Position numbers and translations under genes: made by a program. A stretch of DNA of 64,000 nucleotides from JBNIDL01 sp050108195 (GTDB lineage: Bacteria; Pseudomonadota; Gammaproteobacteria; Enterobacterales; Enterobacteriaceae). Location of the stretch: positions 124,001-188,000 of the forward strand of contig JBNIDL010000001.1 of NCBI GenBank assembly GCA_050108195.1. Direction: 5' to 3'. Under the pieces are notes generated by a model. It was not told the DNA's origin, searched no databases, and saw only the letters and a list, made by a program, of their open reading frames with translations. Below are positions 9,918-17,952 of the stretch, piece after piece (position 1 is the stretch's first letter; each line of letters starts with the position of its first letter).

Positions 9918-10311
9918 TGGAGCTGGTGGGAGTCGAACCCACGTCCGAATTTTTTAATTATATATCGATTTTTTACATATATATTCTAATTGTTATATTT
10001 TTTTTAAAATTTATTAGAAATAATTTTAAAAAATGTTTCAAATTTAATTTTTTAAGACATATTTTTAAAATTTGAATAAAAATATGAATCTCCTTTTATA
10101 ATCCCTATTGATTTAGAATAAAGAGTAAAATCTAAAAAAGAGAGAATCTAATCTTTTAAATAAAAGATTTTTAAAGCTTTATGATGCTAAAGCAAAAGAT
10201 TCATTTTTACTAAATTTTGCAACTATTTTAAGTATGATATTTTTATACAAGTTTATCAAAACTTGATATGAATCGATTTATAAAAAAAACCGTCAAATCC
10301 TTAACAGCCCC
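9918..10311 (-). ncRNA. ssrA: Transfer-messenger RNA (tmRNA)
   Basis: tmRNA rescues stalled ribosomes with SmpB. The 5' end reads GGGGCTGTTAAGGATTTGAC, very close to E. coli ssrA. The 3' end is a T-arm (GTGGGTTCGACTCCCAC) followed by CAGCTCCA, which pairs with the 5' GGGGCTG to form the acceptor stem. Length is about 394 bases. A resume codon and tag frame are present at 10220-10179. The genomic sequence after the discriminator A is ATTTTT, so the 3' CCA is not encoded and must be added by an enzyme. The 5' end lies inside the last codons of smpB. Confidence 0.95.
10179..10220 (-). other. tmRNA proteolysis-tag reading frame
   Basis: Inside ssrA, the frame starting at the GCA resume codon encodes AKFSKNESFALAS followed by TAA. 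It is preceded by ATAGTT, matching the conserved UAGUC just before the resume codon in E. coli. With the Ala loaded on tmRNA the added tag would be 14 residues. The E. coli encoded tag is ANDENYALAA; here the end is Leu-Ala-Ser instead of Leu-Ala-Ala. Confidence 0.85.
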
Positions 10312-10759
10312 TTTTATATTTAATTTTGTTTAAATTTCTAAATTCTTTTATCTTTTTCTTTTCTTTTTTATTTATTATTTTATTAAACTTAGATAAACTT
10401 ATTTTAAGTTTTATCAAGTTTTTTATTACGTATATAAAATGTAATAAAATAATACAACGATGTTTTTTTTTGTATCCTAATATAAAATTTATTTCATTTT
10501 TGTTTAAAAGAAGTTTTTTATTTTTATCATTTTCTTTATAAAAAAAAGAATTTTTTAATATATTTATGTTTAAATTTATCAAAAATATTTCTTTATTTTT
10601 AATTTTTATGTAACTCTTGCTTATGTCTACTCTGTTATCTTTTATTAATTTAACTTCATATCCTTTTAAAACAATTCCAGCATTAAAATATTTTATAAAA
10701 TTATACTTATATGATGGATACCTATTTCTTGATATAATTTTAAAAATATTTTCTTTCAT
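10301..10759 (-). CDS. smpB: SsrA-binding protein SmpB
   Basis: SmpB binds tmRNA and places it in the ribosomal A site during trans-translation. The 152 residues (about 160 in E. coli) show the OB-fold core landmarks: YFNAGIVLKGYEVK near residues 24-37, KLLLNKNEI near residues 83-91, and a Lys-rich C-terminal tail that enters the decoding channel. The start gives an N-terminus about 10 residues shorter than E. coli. Its last four codons run into the 5' end of ssrA, so the two genes overlap by 11 bases. nadK lies 38 bases upstream on the same strand. In E. coli, recN and bamE lie between nadK and smpB on that strand and are missing here. Confidence 0.93.
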   Translation of the reverse strand: MKENIFKIISRNRYPSYKYNFIKYFNAGIVLKGYEVKLIKDNRVDISKSYIKIKNKEIFLINLNINILKNSFFYKENDKNKKLLLNKNEINFILGYKKKHRCIILLHFIYVIKNLIKLKISLSKFNKIINKKEKKKIKEFRNLNKIKYKRGC

Positions 10760-10797
10760 AATATCTATAAATTAAATATTAAAACATCTCTTTTTTT

Positions 10798-11688
10798 TTA
10801 AAGAGAAAAACCTATTTTCTTTAACTTATTGAAGTGATTATAATTGTTAATATGTATTAAATCAAGGTAATATTTAGTTCTATTTATTAAAATTTCTTTT
10901 CCTTCTTTTATAAAAAGAATGTCTTGATTATCATGTCTTATATTTAATTTTAAGTTGATATTTTTAATTTTTATTTTTATTATTTTTTGATTATCAATAA
11001 TTATAGGTCTAAAAGAAAGTGAGTGTGGAAATATTGGAGAAATTAATATTGCATTTAAACTAGGATGTATAATTGGTCCTCCTATAGACAATGAATAAGC
11101 AGTAGATCCTGTCGGGGTAGATATTACTAGACCATCAGATTTACAAGAAAAAGCAAAAACTTCATCAATATATACACTGAAGTTTATCATTTCAAAAAAC
11201 TTGTTAGCATGTATAATTATTTCGTTTATAGCGTTTTTTGAAATAATTTTTTTTTTTTTATCAACTATTTTAGTTTCTAAAAGAAATCTTTTATCTGAAA
11301 CAAAATTTCCTTTTAAGATTAATTTTAATTTTTTTTTTAAATTTTTTGTTTCTAAGTCTGTTAAAAATCCTAAATTTCCTAAATTTAACCCTATTACTTT
11401 AACATTATATTTAGCTAAGATCCTACAAGACTTTAACATACTTCCATCGCCACCTAAAATTATAACTAAATCTGATTTTTTTGCAATTTTTTTAATATTA
11501 CATGATTTAGAAAAATTAAAAGAAAATTTTTTATTCATTTTTTTTTCTGTTATAACATTATATTTTTTTTTTAATAACCATTTATATATTTTTTTATATA
11601 TTAAAAATTTTTTTTTCTCTTTTACGAAACTTATTATACCTATATTAAAAAAAAATCTTTTTAATTTATTTTGTTTTTTAAATTTCAT
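10798..11688 (-). CDS. nadK: NAD kinase
   Basis: Phosphorylates NAD+ to NADP+ using ATP. The 296-residue protein has the ATP-binding GGDG motif at residues 79-82 followed by SML, the NLGNLGFLTDL segment, and the NAD-binding SDGLVISTPTGSTAYSLS block. These are in the same order and spacing as in E. coli NadK (292 residues). The product is cytosolic and supplies NADPH for biosynthesis and for ribonucleotide reduction. The gene is divergent from grpE, as in E. coli. A run of 13 adenines (template-strand T at 11247-11259) lies within the coding sequence. Confidence 0.97.
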   Translation of the reverse strand: MKFKKQNKLKRFFFNIGIISFVKEKKKFLIYKKIYKWLLKKKYNVITEKKMNKKFSFNFSKSCNIKKIAKKSDLVIILGGDGSMLKSCRILAKYNVKVIGLNLGNLGFLTDLETKNLKKKLKLILKGNFVSDKRFLLETKIVDKKKKIISKNAINEIIIHANKFFEMINFSVYIDEVFAFSCKSDGLVISTPTGSTAYSLSIGGPIIHPSLNAILISPIFPHSLSFRPIIIDNQKIIKIKIKNINLKLNIRHDNQDILFIKEGKEILINRTKYYLDLIHINNYNHFNKLKKIGFSL

Positions 11689-11699
11689 TATAATTAATC

Positions 11700-11727
11700 C
11701 TTGAATAAATGTTTTTTATCCCCAAAA
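11700..11727 (+). promoter_or_regulatory. Heat-shock (sigma-32 type) promoter of grpE
   Basis: CTTGAAT at 11700-11706 and CCCCAAAA at 11720-11727 are separated by 13 bases. The E. coli sigma-32 consensus is about CTTGAAA, 11-16 bases, CCCATNT. The G/C-containing boxes stand out in an almost pure A/T spacer. The promoter points at grpE, whose ATG is at 11774. A ribosome binding site GGAG lies at 11763-11766. Confidence 0.75.
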
Positions 11728-11773
11728 ATATTGTGGAAGTAATTAAAAAAGTAATTAAATATGGAGAATTCTT

Positions 11774-12349
11774 ATGAAAAAAAGTAATGAATCAGATATT
11801 ACTAATATACAAGAAATTCCTTCTGCCGAAAATAACAAAAATGAAACATTGCAACTAAAAGAAGAGATTGAAGAAAAAAGTATTATAATAAAAGAACTAA
11901 AAAAAAAAATAAAAAAAATAAAAAAAAACGAAAAAGATATAATAATAAGATGTAAAGCTGAAATAGAAAATATGTTAAAAAGGAATAAAAATGAAATAGA
12001 TAAAATTTATAAATTTTCTCTAGAAAAAATAATCTTTGAATTACTTCCTGTGGTAGATAATTTAGAAAGAACTTTAGATATACTAGATAAGAAAAATAAA
12101 AAAACATTTGATTTTATAAAAGGAGTTGAATTAACTTTAAAATTACTAACTAACACACTAAGTAAATTTGGAGTAACAACAATTAACGAAGAAAACGTTA
12201 ATTTTGATCCAAAAATACATCAAGCTATGAAAATAATAAAATCTGAAAATTTTAAATCTGATAAAGTGGTTAGAATTATCCAAAAAGGATATTTACTTAA
12301 TAAAAGATTAATAAGAGCTGCAATGGTGGAAGTATCTAAAAGTAAATAA
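11774..12349 (+). CDS. grpE: GrpE, nucleotide exchange factor for DnaK
   Basis: GrpE releases ADP from the DnaK chaperone. The 191-residue product (about 197 in E. coli) has a charged, Lys/Glu-rich N-terminal half (residues about 20-80) that fits the long paired helix. The C-terminal beta domain contains LLPVVDNLERTLD (about residues 91-103) and NFDPKIHQAM (about residues 144-153), both typical of the family. It is transcribed from its own heat-shock promoter, divergent from nadK. It ends 11 bases from the convergent ung gene. Confidence 0.97.
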   Translation: MKKSNESDITNIQEIPSAENNKNETLQLKEEIEEKSIIIKELKKKIKKIKKNEKDIIIRCKAEIENMLKRNKNEIDKIYKFSLEKIIFELLPVVDNLERTLDILDKKNKKTFDFIKGVELTLKLLTNTLSKFGVTTINEENVNFDPKIHQAMKIIKSENFKSDKVVRIIQKGYLLNKRLIRAAMVEVSKSK

Positions 12350-12360
12350 ATAAAAATTTT

Positions 12361-13023
12361 TTAATAAATGTTCCAATCTATTGCTTTTTTTTTTATTTTT
12401 TCTAAAAAATTATTTGTTTTTATAAAATGGTTGCACCCATAAAAACTTATTTTTACTGATTTAGGAGATGGATGAGATGATATCATAATTTTATTATTTT
12501 TATAATTTTTTATGTATTTTATTGATTCTTGAGCATTTTTTCCCCATAATAAAAAAACCGTGTTTTTGTTTAATTTAGATATATACTTAATTATTTTGTT
12601 TGTAAAAATATTCCATCCGATATCTGAATGAGAGTTTGGCGATTTATATTCTACTGTCAATGATTTATTTAATAAAAGTACACCTTGTTTTGACCAATTA
12701 TCTAAACAACCATGATTTGCTTTAAATTTATTAAATTCGTTTTTTATCTCTCTAAAAATATTAATTAAAGATGGAGGCATTTTAGTATTTTTATTTACAG
12801 AAAAAGCTAATCCATCAGCTTGATCATAATAACAATAAGGATCTTGCCCTACGATTACAACTTTAATATCTTCGAATTTATTGAAATAACTAAAAGCTCT
12901 AAATATTAAGTTTTTAGGTGGAAATACTCTATAACCTTGTTTAATTCTCTTTTTTATATAATATAATATATTTTTAAAATATTTTTTTTTAAATTCTTGT
13001 TTTATAAAATTTTTTAAATTCAT
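12361..13023 (-). CDS. ung: Uracil-DNA glycosylase
   Basis: Removes uracil from DNA in base excision repair. The 220-residue protein is nearly full length (229 in E. coli). Motif 1 reads GQDPYC with the catalytic Asp at residue 61 and Tyr63. Motif 2 HPSPKS holds the second catalytic residue His184. LLLNKSLTVE supplies the uracil-binding Asn119. The odd point is Cys64 where family I enzymes have His (GQDPYHG in E. coli and human); the following Gly-Pro and a nearby His also differ. The codon is TGT, two changes away from the His codon CAT. The rest of the fold looks intact, so I call it a gene, not a pseudogene. Confidence 0.93.
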   Translation of the reverse strand: MNLKNFIKQEFKKKYFKNILYYIKKRIKQGYRVFPPKNLIFRAFSYFNKFEDIKVVIVGQDPYCYYDQADGLAFSVNKNTKMPPSLINIFREIKNEFNKFKANHGCLDNWSKQGVLLLNKSLTVEYKSPNSHSDIGWNIFTNKIIKYISKLNKNTVFLLWGKNAQESIKYIKNYKNNKIMISSHPSPKSVKISFYGCNHFIKTNNFLEKIKKKAIDWNIY

Positions 13024-13106
13024 ATAAAAAATTATTATTTAAATAATTTAAAAAATATAAAAAACCAACATTCTAATAATATACTATATTTAAATAAAAA
13101 ATAGTT

Positions 13107-14894
13107 ATGACAAAAATAAAAAATATTAGAAATTTTTCCATAATAGCTCATGTAGATCATGGAAAATCCACTTTTGCAAACTGTTTAATTAAAAAATGTA
13201 AAAATATAAAATATATAAAAAACAGAATTTTAGACTCTATGGATTTAGAAATAGAGAAAGGAGTTACTATTAAATCTAGTAATGTATCGCTAGATTATAC
13301 CTCGTTGAAAGGAGAAAAATATCAATTAAATATAATAGATACTCCAGGTCACGCAGATTTTTATTATGAAGTGCACAAATCTTTATCAATATGTGACGGA
13401 GCTATTTTACTAGTAGATATTACAAAAGGAATAGAATCACAAACTATTTTTAATTATAAATTAGCTCTAAAAATGGGGGTAAAAATAATATTAGTAATAA
13501 ATAAAATTGATTTAATGAAAAATAATTCTAATATTTTTTTAGAAAATATATTAAAGGTAATAAAAGTTAGTAAGGATGATATTATATTTTGTTCGTCAAA
13601 AACTTGTTTAGGTATAGATGAAGTGTTAGAGAAAATAGTTAAAAATATACCTTCGCCTTCTTTAAAACATAAAAACAAACTAAAAGCTCTAATAATAGAT
13701 TCTTATTTTGATAATTATTTAGGAATAATATTTTCAGTTTATTTAAAAAGTGGAAAATTATATAAAGGCAAAAAAATAAAATTGTCTAATAATGAAATAT
13801 ATACTATAAACAAAATAGGTAAATTTCTTCCTAATATGAAAGAATGTAATAATTTGACATACGGAGAAATTGGATGGATAACAGCTTTTGTAAAAAATAT
13901 AAAAAAAGTATCAAATTGGACTTATATAGTTTCATCAAATAATAAATTATTTTTAAAGAACAAAAAAAAAATAAAGCACAATGTTTATTCAACTTTTTTT
14001 CCAAAAATATCTTCTAATTATGAAAAAATGAAGAATTCTATAGAAAAACTTCAATTAAATGATACTTCATTTAGTTATAAAAAAATTAATTCTAGCTTTT
14101 TTGGTAATGGATTTAATTGTGGTTTTTTAGGATTATTTCATATGGAAATAATACAAGAAAGATTAAAAAGAGAGTATAAATTAGATTTAATAACCACACT
14201 TCCTTCAATAAAATATAGAGTTTTAACTAAAAAAAACAAATTAATAGAGATTGACAGCTTAGATAAAATGTTAAAAATTTCTTTAATAAAAAAAATATAT
14301 GAACCCATAAGTTATTGTAAAATAGAAACTCCTAAAAAATATATAGGTAACATAATTTCTTTATGTTCAGAAAAAAGAGGCATTCAAAAGGAAATTATTT
14401 ACAAAAATTTTGATGAAATTATATTAATTTATTATATTCCTACACAAGAAATATTATTAAATTTTTTCAATGAAATTAAATCTATATCTAATGGTTACGC
14501 TACATTAAATTATAAATTTAAATTTTTTAAAGAATCTAAAATAGTATTTATGAACGTCCTAATAAATAAAAAAAAAATAGATTTTTTTTCAATGATGATT
14601 CATAAAAACAACGCATACAATATAGGTAAATATATAATAAAAAAATTAAAAAATAGTTTAAAAAAAAAATTGTTTCTTATAAACATACAGATTCTTTGTA
14701 ATAACAGAATTATAATTTCTGATAAAATTAAACCATTGAGAAAAAATGTTATTAGCAAATGTTACGGAGGAGACGTAAGTAGAAAAAAAAAATTATTAAT
14801 GAAACAGAAAATCGGTAAAAAGAAATTAAAAAAAAGTGGAGATATTAAAATAGATAAAAACATATTTATTAATTTTTTTAATAACAAATATTAA
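13107..14894 (+). CDS. lepA: Elongation factor 4 (ribosomal back-translocase GTPase)
   Basis: LepA/EF4 is a translational GTPase that acts on 70S ribosomes and in biogenesis or stress. The 595 residues match the E. coli length (599). G1 is AHVDHGKST at about residues 14-22, G3 DTPGHADF at about residues 78-85, and G4 NKID at about residues 132-135. The LepA-specific C-terminal domain follows, with KCYGGDVSRKKKLL near residues 551-564. It starts 83 bases from the divergent ung gene and is 2 bases from lepB, as in the E. coli lepA-lepB operon. Confidence 0.98.
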   Translation: MTKIKNIRNFSIIAHVDHGKSTFANCLIKKCKNIKYIKNRILDSMDLEIEKGVTIKSSNVSLDYTSLKGEKYQLNIIDTPGHADFYYEVHKSLSICDGAILLVDITKGIESQTIFNYKLALKMGVKIILVINKIDLMKNNSNIFLENILKVIKVSKDDIIFCSSKTCLGIDEVLEKIVKNIPSPSLKHKNKLKALIIDSYFDNYLGIIFSVYLKSGKLYKGKKIKLSNNEIYTINKIGKFLPNMKECNNLTYGEIGWITAFVKNIKKVSNWTYIVSSNNKLFLKNKKKIKHNVYSTFFPKISSNYEKMKNSIEKLQLNDTSFSYKKINSSFFGNGFNCGFLGLFHMEIIQERLKREYKLDLITTLPSIKYRVLTKKNKLIEIDSLDKMLKISLIKKIYEPISYCKIETPKKYIGNIISLCSEKRGIQKEIIYKNFDEIILIYYIPTQEILLNFFNEIKSISNGYATLNYKFKFFKESKIVFMNVLINKKKIDFFSMMIHKNNAYNIGKYIIKKLKNSLKKKLFLINIQILCNNRIIISDKIKPLRKNVISKCYGGDVSRKKKLLMKQKIGKKKLKKSGDIKIDKNIFINFFNNKY

Positions 14895-14896
14895 AA

Positions 14897-15652
14897 ATGA
14901 AATATGTTAATCATACCTATTTTGAAAATTTTTTAGAAATAATTGTAATATTTTTGTTTTTCTGTAAATTTTTTTCCTTATTTAATTTTTTTTCTTTAAA
15001 AAAGAAAAATATTTTTAAAAATTTTATTTTAAATAACATCTTTAGTTTTTATTTTTATTTAGAAAATAGATTTTTTTTGTTTTTTTTTGTATTCTTTATA
15101 AGATCCTTTTTATTTGAAATATTTTATGTTCCTTCACGTTCTATGAAACCATTAATAAATAGAGGAGATTTAATATACGTAGAAAAATTTACTTACAGGA
15201 TAATAGATCCTTTAACTAAATTTATATTAAAAGAAAATAAATTACCAAAACACATGGATGTTATTTTATTTAAAAAAAATAAAAAAGAATTTTTTGTAAA
15301 AAGAATAATTGGAATTCCAGGTGATTTTATTTATAAAAATTTAATTAATAAAGAATTCGTAATATTTATAGATAAAGATAAACTAGAAAAACTGCAAGAA
15401 AACATTAATTTAAAAAAAAAAATAAAATTGTTTAGAATTTTGTGTAATTTTCTTATTGAAGAAAAAGAAAAAATTTTAAATTATGATAAACATTATATTA
15501 AAATTAAAATACCAAAAAATAAATATTTTGTAATAGGAGATAATTGTTTAAATAGCTTTGATAGTAGATTTATTGGATTAATCTCGTTAGACGATATAAT
15601 AGGAAAATTCAGATTTGTTCTTTTTAATATTTTTTTCAAAAAATTAATGTAA
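14897..15652 (+). CDS. lepB: Signal peptidase I
   Basis: Membrane serine protease that removes signal peptides from exported proteins. The 251-residue product is shorter than the E. coli enzyme (324). Two hydrophobic segments, at about residues 9-33 and 57-78, are followed by the catalytic region. This contains PSRSM with nucleophile Ser82, VKRIIGIPGD with general base Lys135, and the late box GDNCLNSFDSRFIG. Much of the periplasmic beta-rich domain II has been trimmed. Keeping it implies that Sec-dependent, signal-peptide-bearing proteins are still made. Confidence 0.96.
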   Translation: MKYVNHTYFENFLEIIVIFLFFCKFFSLFNFFSLKKKNIFKNFILNNIFSFYFYLENRFFLFFFVFFIRSFLFEIFYVPSRSMKPLINRGDLIYVEKFTYRIIDPLTKFILKENKLPKHMDVILFKKNKKEFFVKRIIGIPGDFIYKNLINKEFVIFIDKDKLEKLQENINLKKKIKLFRILCNFLIEEKEKILNYDKHYIKIKIPKNKYFVIGDNCLNSFDSRFIGLISLDDIIGKFRFVLFNIFFKKLM

Positions 15653-15693
15653 TAAAAATACTATTTTTTTTTAAATTAATAAAATTAATTTAC

Positions 15694-16362
15694 ATGAAAC
15701 TTAAAAAACTACAAAATAAAATAAATTATATCTTTAGATCAACTGACATATTGAATCAAGCATTAACGCATTGTAGTTTCAAAATAAATAATAACGAAAG
15801 ACTAGAATTCTTAGGAGATTCAATTTTAAATTATATTATTTCTAAAGAAATATATTTTAGATATTTTAATTTGAATGAAGGTTATATGAGTTTAATAAAA
15901 TCAAATTTAGTTAGTAAAAAAATATTATTTTCGATATCAAAAAAGTTCGAATTACAAAAATATATAAAAACCAATTCTTTTAATATAAATAAAAAAGAAA
16001 ATTATTATTCATCTATTATGTCAAATGCTATGGAAGCTTTAATAGGAGCGATATTTTTAGATAGTTCTATTTATATAGTTCAAAAATTAATTATAAATTG
16101 GTATACTCCTTATTTAAAAAACATTAAAAGTAAAATTAGTAAAAAAGATTTTAAAACTAAACTACAAGAGTATACTCAAAAATATAATTCAAGTTTGCCA
16201 AATTATAAAATAAGAAGAATTATTGGAAAATCTAATAATTTAATTTTTGTTGTTTATTGTAAAATTTTTGGATTAAAACATAGAACATTTGGTGTTGGAA
16301 AAACAATAAAACAAGCTGAACAAAAATCGGCTAAAAAAATGCTAGAATTAATAAACTTTTAA
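15694..16362 (+). CDS. rnc: Ribonuclease III
   Basis: Cleaves double-stranded RNA in rRNA precursors and mRNAs. The 222-residue protein (226 in E. coli) has the signature NERLEFLGDS at residues 34-43, the second acidic site with Glu114 in NAMEALIGAIFLD, and a C-terminal double-stranded RNA-binding domain (about residues 150-222) ending with a QAEQKSAKKML helix. In E. coli era and recO follow rnc. Here the next gene, 17 bases away, is pdxJ, so both have been lost from this site. Confidence 0.97.
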   Translation: MKLKKLQNKINYIFRSTDILNQALTHCSFKINNNERLEFLGDSILNYIISKEIYFRYFNLNEGYMSLIKSNLVSKKILFSISKKFELQKYIKTNSFNINKKENYYSSIMSNAMEALIGAIFLDSSIYIVQKLIINWYTPYLKNIKSKISKKDFKTKLQEYTQKYNSSLPNYKIRRIIGKSNNLIFVVYCKIFGLKHRTFGVGKTIKQAEQKSAKKMLELINF

Positions 16363-16379
16363 CTAATTATGGTAATCTT

Positions 16380-17108
16380 ATGGAAAAATTGTTAGGTGTT
16401 AATATAGATCATTTTGCTTCATTAAGAAATTTAAGAAAAAATGTTTTTTATCCAGATCCAGTACAAGCTGTTTTTATTGCAGAAGATTCTGGAGCTGACA
16501 ATATTACAGTCCATTTAAGGGAAGATAGAAGGCATATAACAGAACGTGATTTATATATAATAAAAAAAATTGTAAAAACACGTATGAACCTAGAAATATC
16601 CACTAATGAAGATATGATTAATATAGCTTGCAAAATAAAACCTGATTCATGTTGTTTAGTTCCAGAAAAAAGATATGAATTAACTACAGAATCTGGATTA
16701 AATATTAATGAAAAAAATATGAAATATTTAGAATTAATAATAAATAAATTAAAAAAAAATAATGTACAAGTTTCTATTTTTTTAAATCCAGAAAAAGACC
16801 AAGTTGATAAAGCTTTAAATGTTGGTGCTACAGACATAGAAATACATACTGGATTTTATGCTGATTCAAAAGATCGCAAAATCGAAAAAGAAGAAATTGA
16901 AAAAATTAGGAACACAGCAAAGTACGCAAATTCTTTAGGTTTAAATGTTAATGCAGGTCATGGATTAAATTATCAAAACATAAAGAAAATATTAAAAATA
17001 AAATATATAAGAGAATTTAATATAGGTCATTCTATAATTAGTTATGCATTAATATATGGATTAAAGAAAGCTGTAATAAATATGAAAAAAATTATCAAAA
17101 ATGAATAA
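16380..17108 (+). CDS. pdxJ: Pyridoxine 5'-phosphate synthase
   Basis: Condenses 1-deoxyxylulose 5-phosphate with 3-amino-2-oxopropyl phosphate to pyridoxine 5'-phosphate, the ring-closing step of vitamin B6 synthesis. The 242 residues equal the usual enterobacterial length. Conserved blocks are GVNIDHFASLRN at the N-terminus, VHLREDRRHI, LEISTNEDM and NAGHGLNY, which line the TIM-barrel active site. The stop overlaps the acpS start by one base (TAATG), as expected for a coupled pdxJ-acpS pair. Together with pdxB at 39736 it indicates retained de novo B6 synthesis. Confidence 0.98.
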   Translation: MEKLLGVNIDHFASLRNLRKNVFYPDPVQAVFIAEDSGADNITVHLREDRRHITERDLYIIKKIVKTRMNLEISTNEDMINIACKIKPDSCCLVPEKRYELTTESGLNINEKNMKYLELIINKLKKNNVQVSIFLNPEKDQVDKALNVGATDIEIHTGFYADSKDRKIEKEEIEKIRNTAKYANSLGLNVNAGHGLNYQNIKKILKIKYIREFNIGHSIISYALIYGLKKAVINMKKIIKNE

Positions 17109-17488
17109 TGATTATAGGAATAGGAACTGATTTAGTAGAAATATCTAGAATTAAAAATGTTATTTTAAGAAAAAAAAATAAATTTATAAAATACGTATTA
17201 AGTAATTTTGAATATAAAGAATATTCGATTAGTAAATTTCCTGTAAGATTTATAGCTAAAAGATTCGCTATAAAAGAAGCCACTTTAAAAGCTTTTGGCA
17301 TTGGGTTAAGAAACGGTATATCTTTTAAACAATTAGAAATATTTCATAATTATTTAGGTAAGCCATTTTTAAGATTTTTTGAAAAATCTAAAAATTTATT
17401 AAAAGAACTTAAAATTAACTCTGTTCATATAACTCTTTCTGATACAAAAAAATATGTTTGTTCAACTGTTATATTTGAAAGAAATTAA
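17108..17488 (+). CDS. acpS: Holo-[acyl-carrier-protein] synthase
   Basis: Transfers the 4'-phosphopantetheine arm of coenzyme A to acyl carrier protein. The 126 residues match the family length. GIGTDLVEISRI at the N-terminus carries the Mg-binding Asp, and RFAIKEATLKAFG near residue 57 provides the Glu and Lys of the second motif. It overlaps pdxJ by one base and is followed by tadA after 9 bases. With fabB at 38494 it points to retained fatty acid synthesis. Confidence 0.97.
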   Translation: MIIGIGTDLVEISRIKNVILRKKNKFIKYVLSNFEYKEYSISKFPVRFIAKRFAIKEATLKAFGIGLRNGISFKQLEIFHNYLGKPFLRFFEKSKNLLKELKINSVHITLSDTKKYVCSTVIFERN

Positions 17489-17497
17489 TTATAATTT

Positions 17498-17941
17498 ATG
17501 AAATTTAAATCTATAGATGAAAAATGGATGAAGTATGCTTTTAATTTAGCTAAAAAATCTAAATTAGATGTCCCTGTAGGATCAGTTTTAGTATTAAATG
17601 ACATAATTATAGGAAAAGGTTATAATAGTATTCTAAAAAGTAAAGACCCTACTGCTCATGCAGAAATTATTGCAATAAGAGCTGGAAGTAAAAAAATTAA
17701 TAACTATAGAATAAATAATTCAATTTTATATGTTACTTTAGAACCTTGTATTATGTGCATAGGCGCTATATTGCACGCTAGGATAAAAAAAATTATTTTT
17801 AGTTTATTTAATAAAACAAAGTTATCTTACAAAAAATTTCATTTTATTTTAAAATCTTTAGATATGAAAGATTTTAAAAATATTCATTTAAAAAAAAAAT
17901 GTAATAAACAAATAAAAGACTTTTTCAAAAAAATTAGATAA
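17498..17941 (+). CDS. tadA: tRNA-specific adenosine deaminase
   Basis: Converts the wobble adenosine of tRNA-Arg(ACG) to inosine. The 147-residue protein has the zinc cytidine/deoxycytidylate deaminase motifs: HAE with His54 and the proton-shuttling Glu56, and PCIMC with the two zinc Cys at 84 and 87. Length is close to that of the E. coli core (167 with a longer N-terminus). In E. coli tadA lies in the same region beyond acpS; here the intervening genes are gone and the spacers to acpS and glyA are 9 and 11 bases. Confidence 0.95.
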   Translation: MKFKSIDEKWMKYAFNLAKKSKLDVPVGSVLVLNDIIIGKGYNSILKSKDPTAHAEIIAIRAGSKKINNYRINNSILYVTLEPCIMCIGAILHARIKKIIFSLFNKTKLSYKKFHFILKSLDMKDFKNIHLKKKCNKQIKDFFKKIR

Positions 17942-17952
17942 TTTAAAATAAA

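Noticed and set aside
9918..10311. The 390-base region between the PAP2 gene and smpB as a gene-free spacer
   Set aside because: Both ends match tmRNA and a tag frame is present, so it is ssrA and not empty.
11201..11704. 167-codon plus-strand frame opposite nadK
   Set aside because: It is Phe/Ile/Leu-rich as expected from the reverse complement of Lys/Asn-rich codons, and nadK is clearly the real gene.
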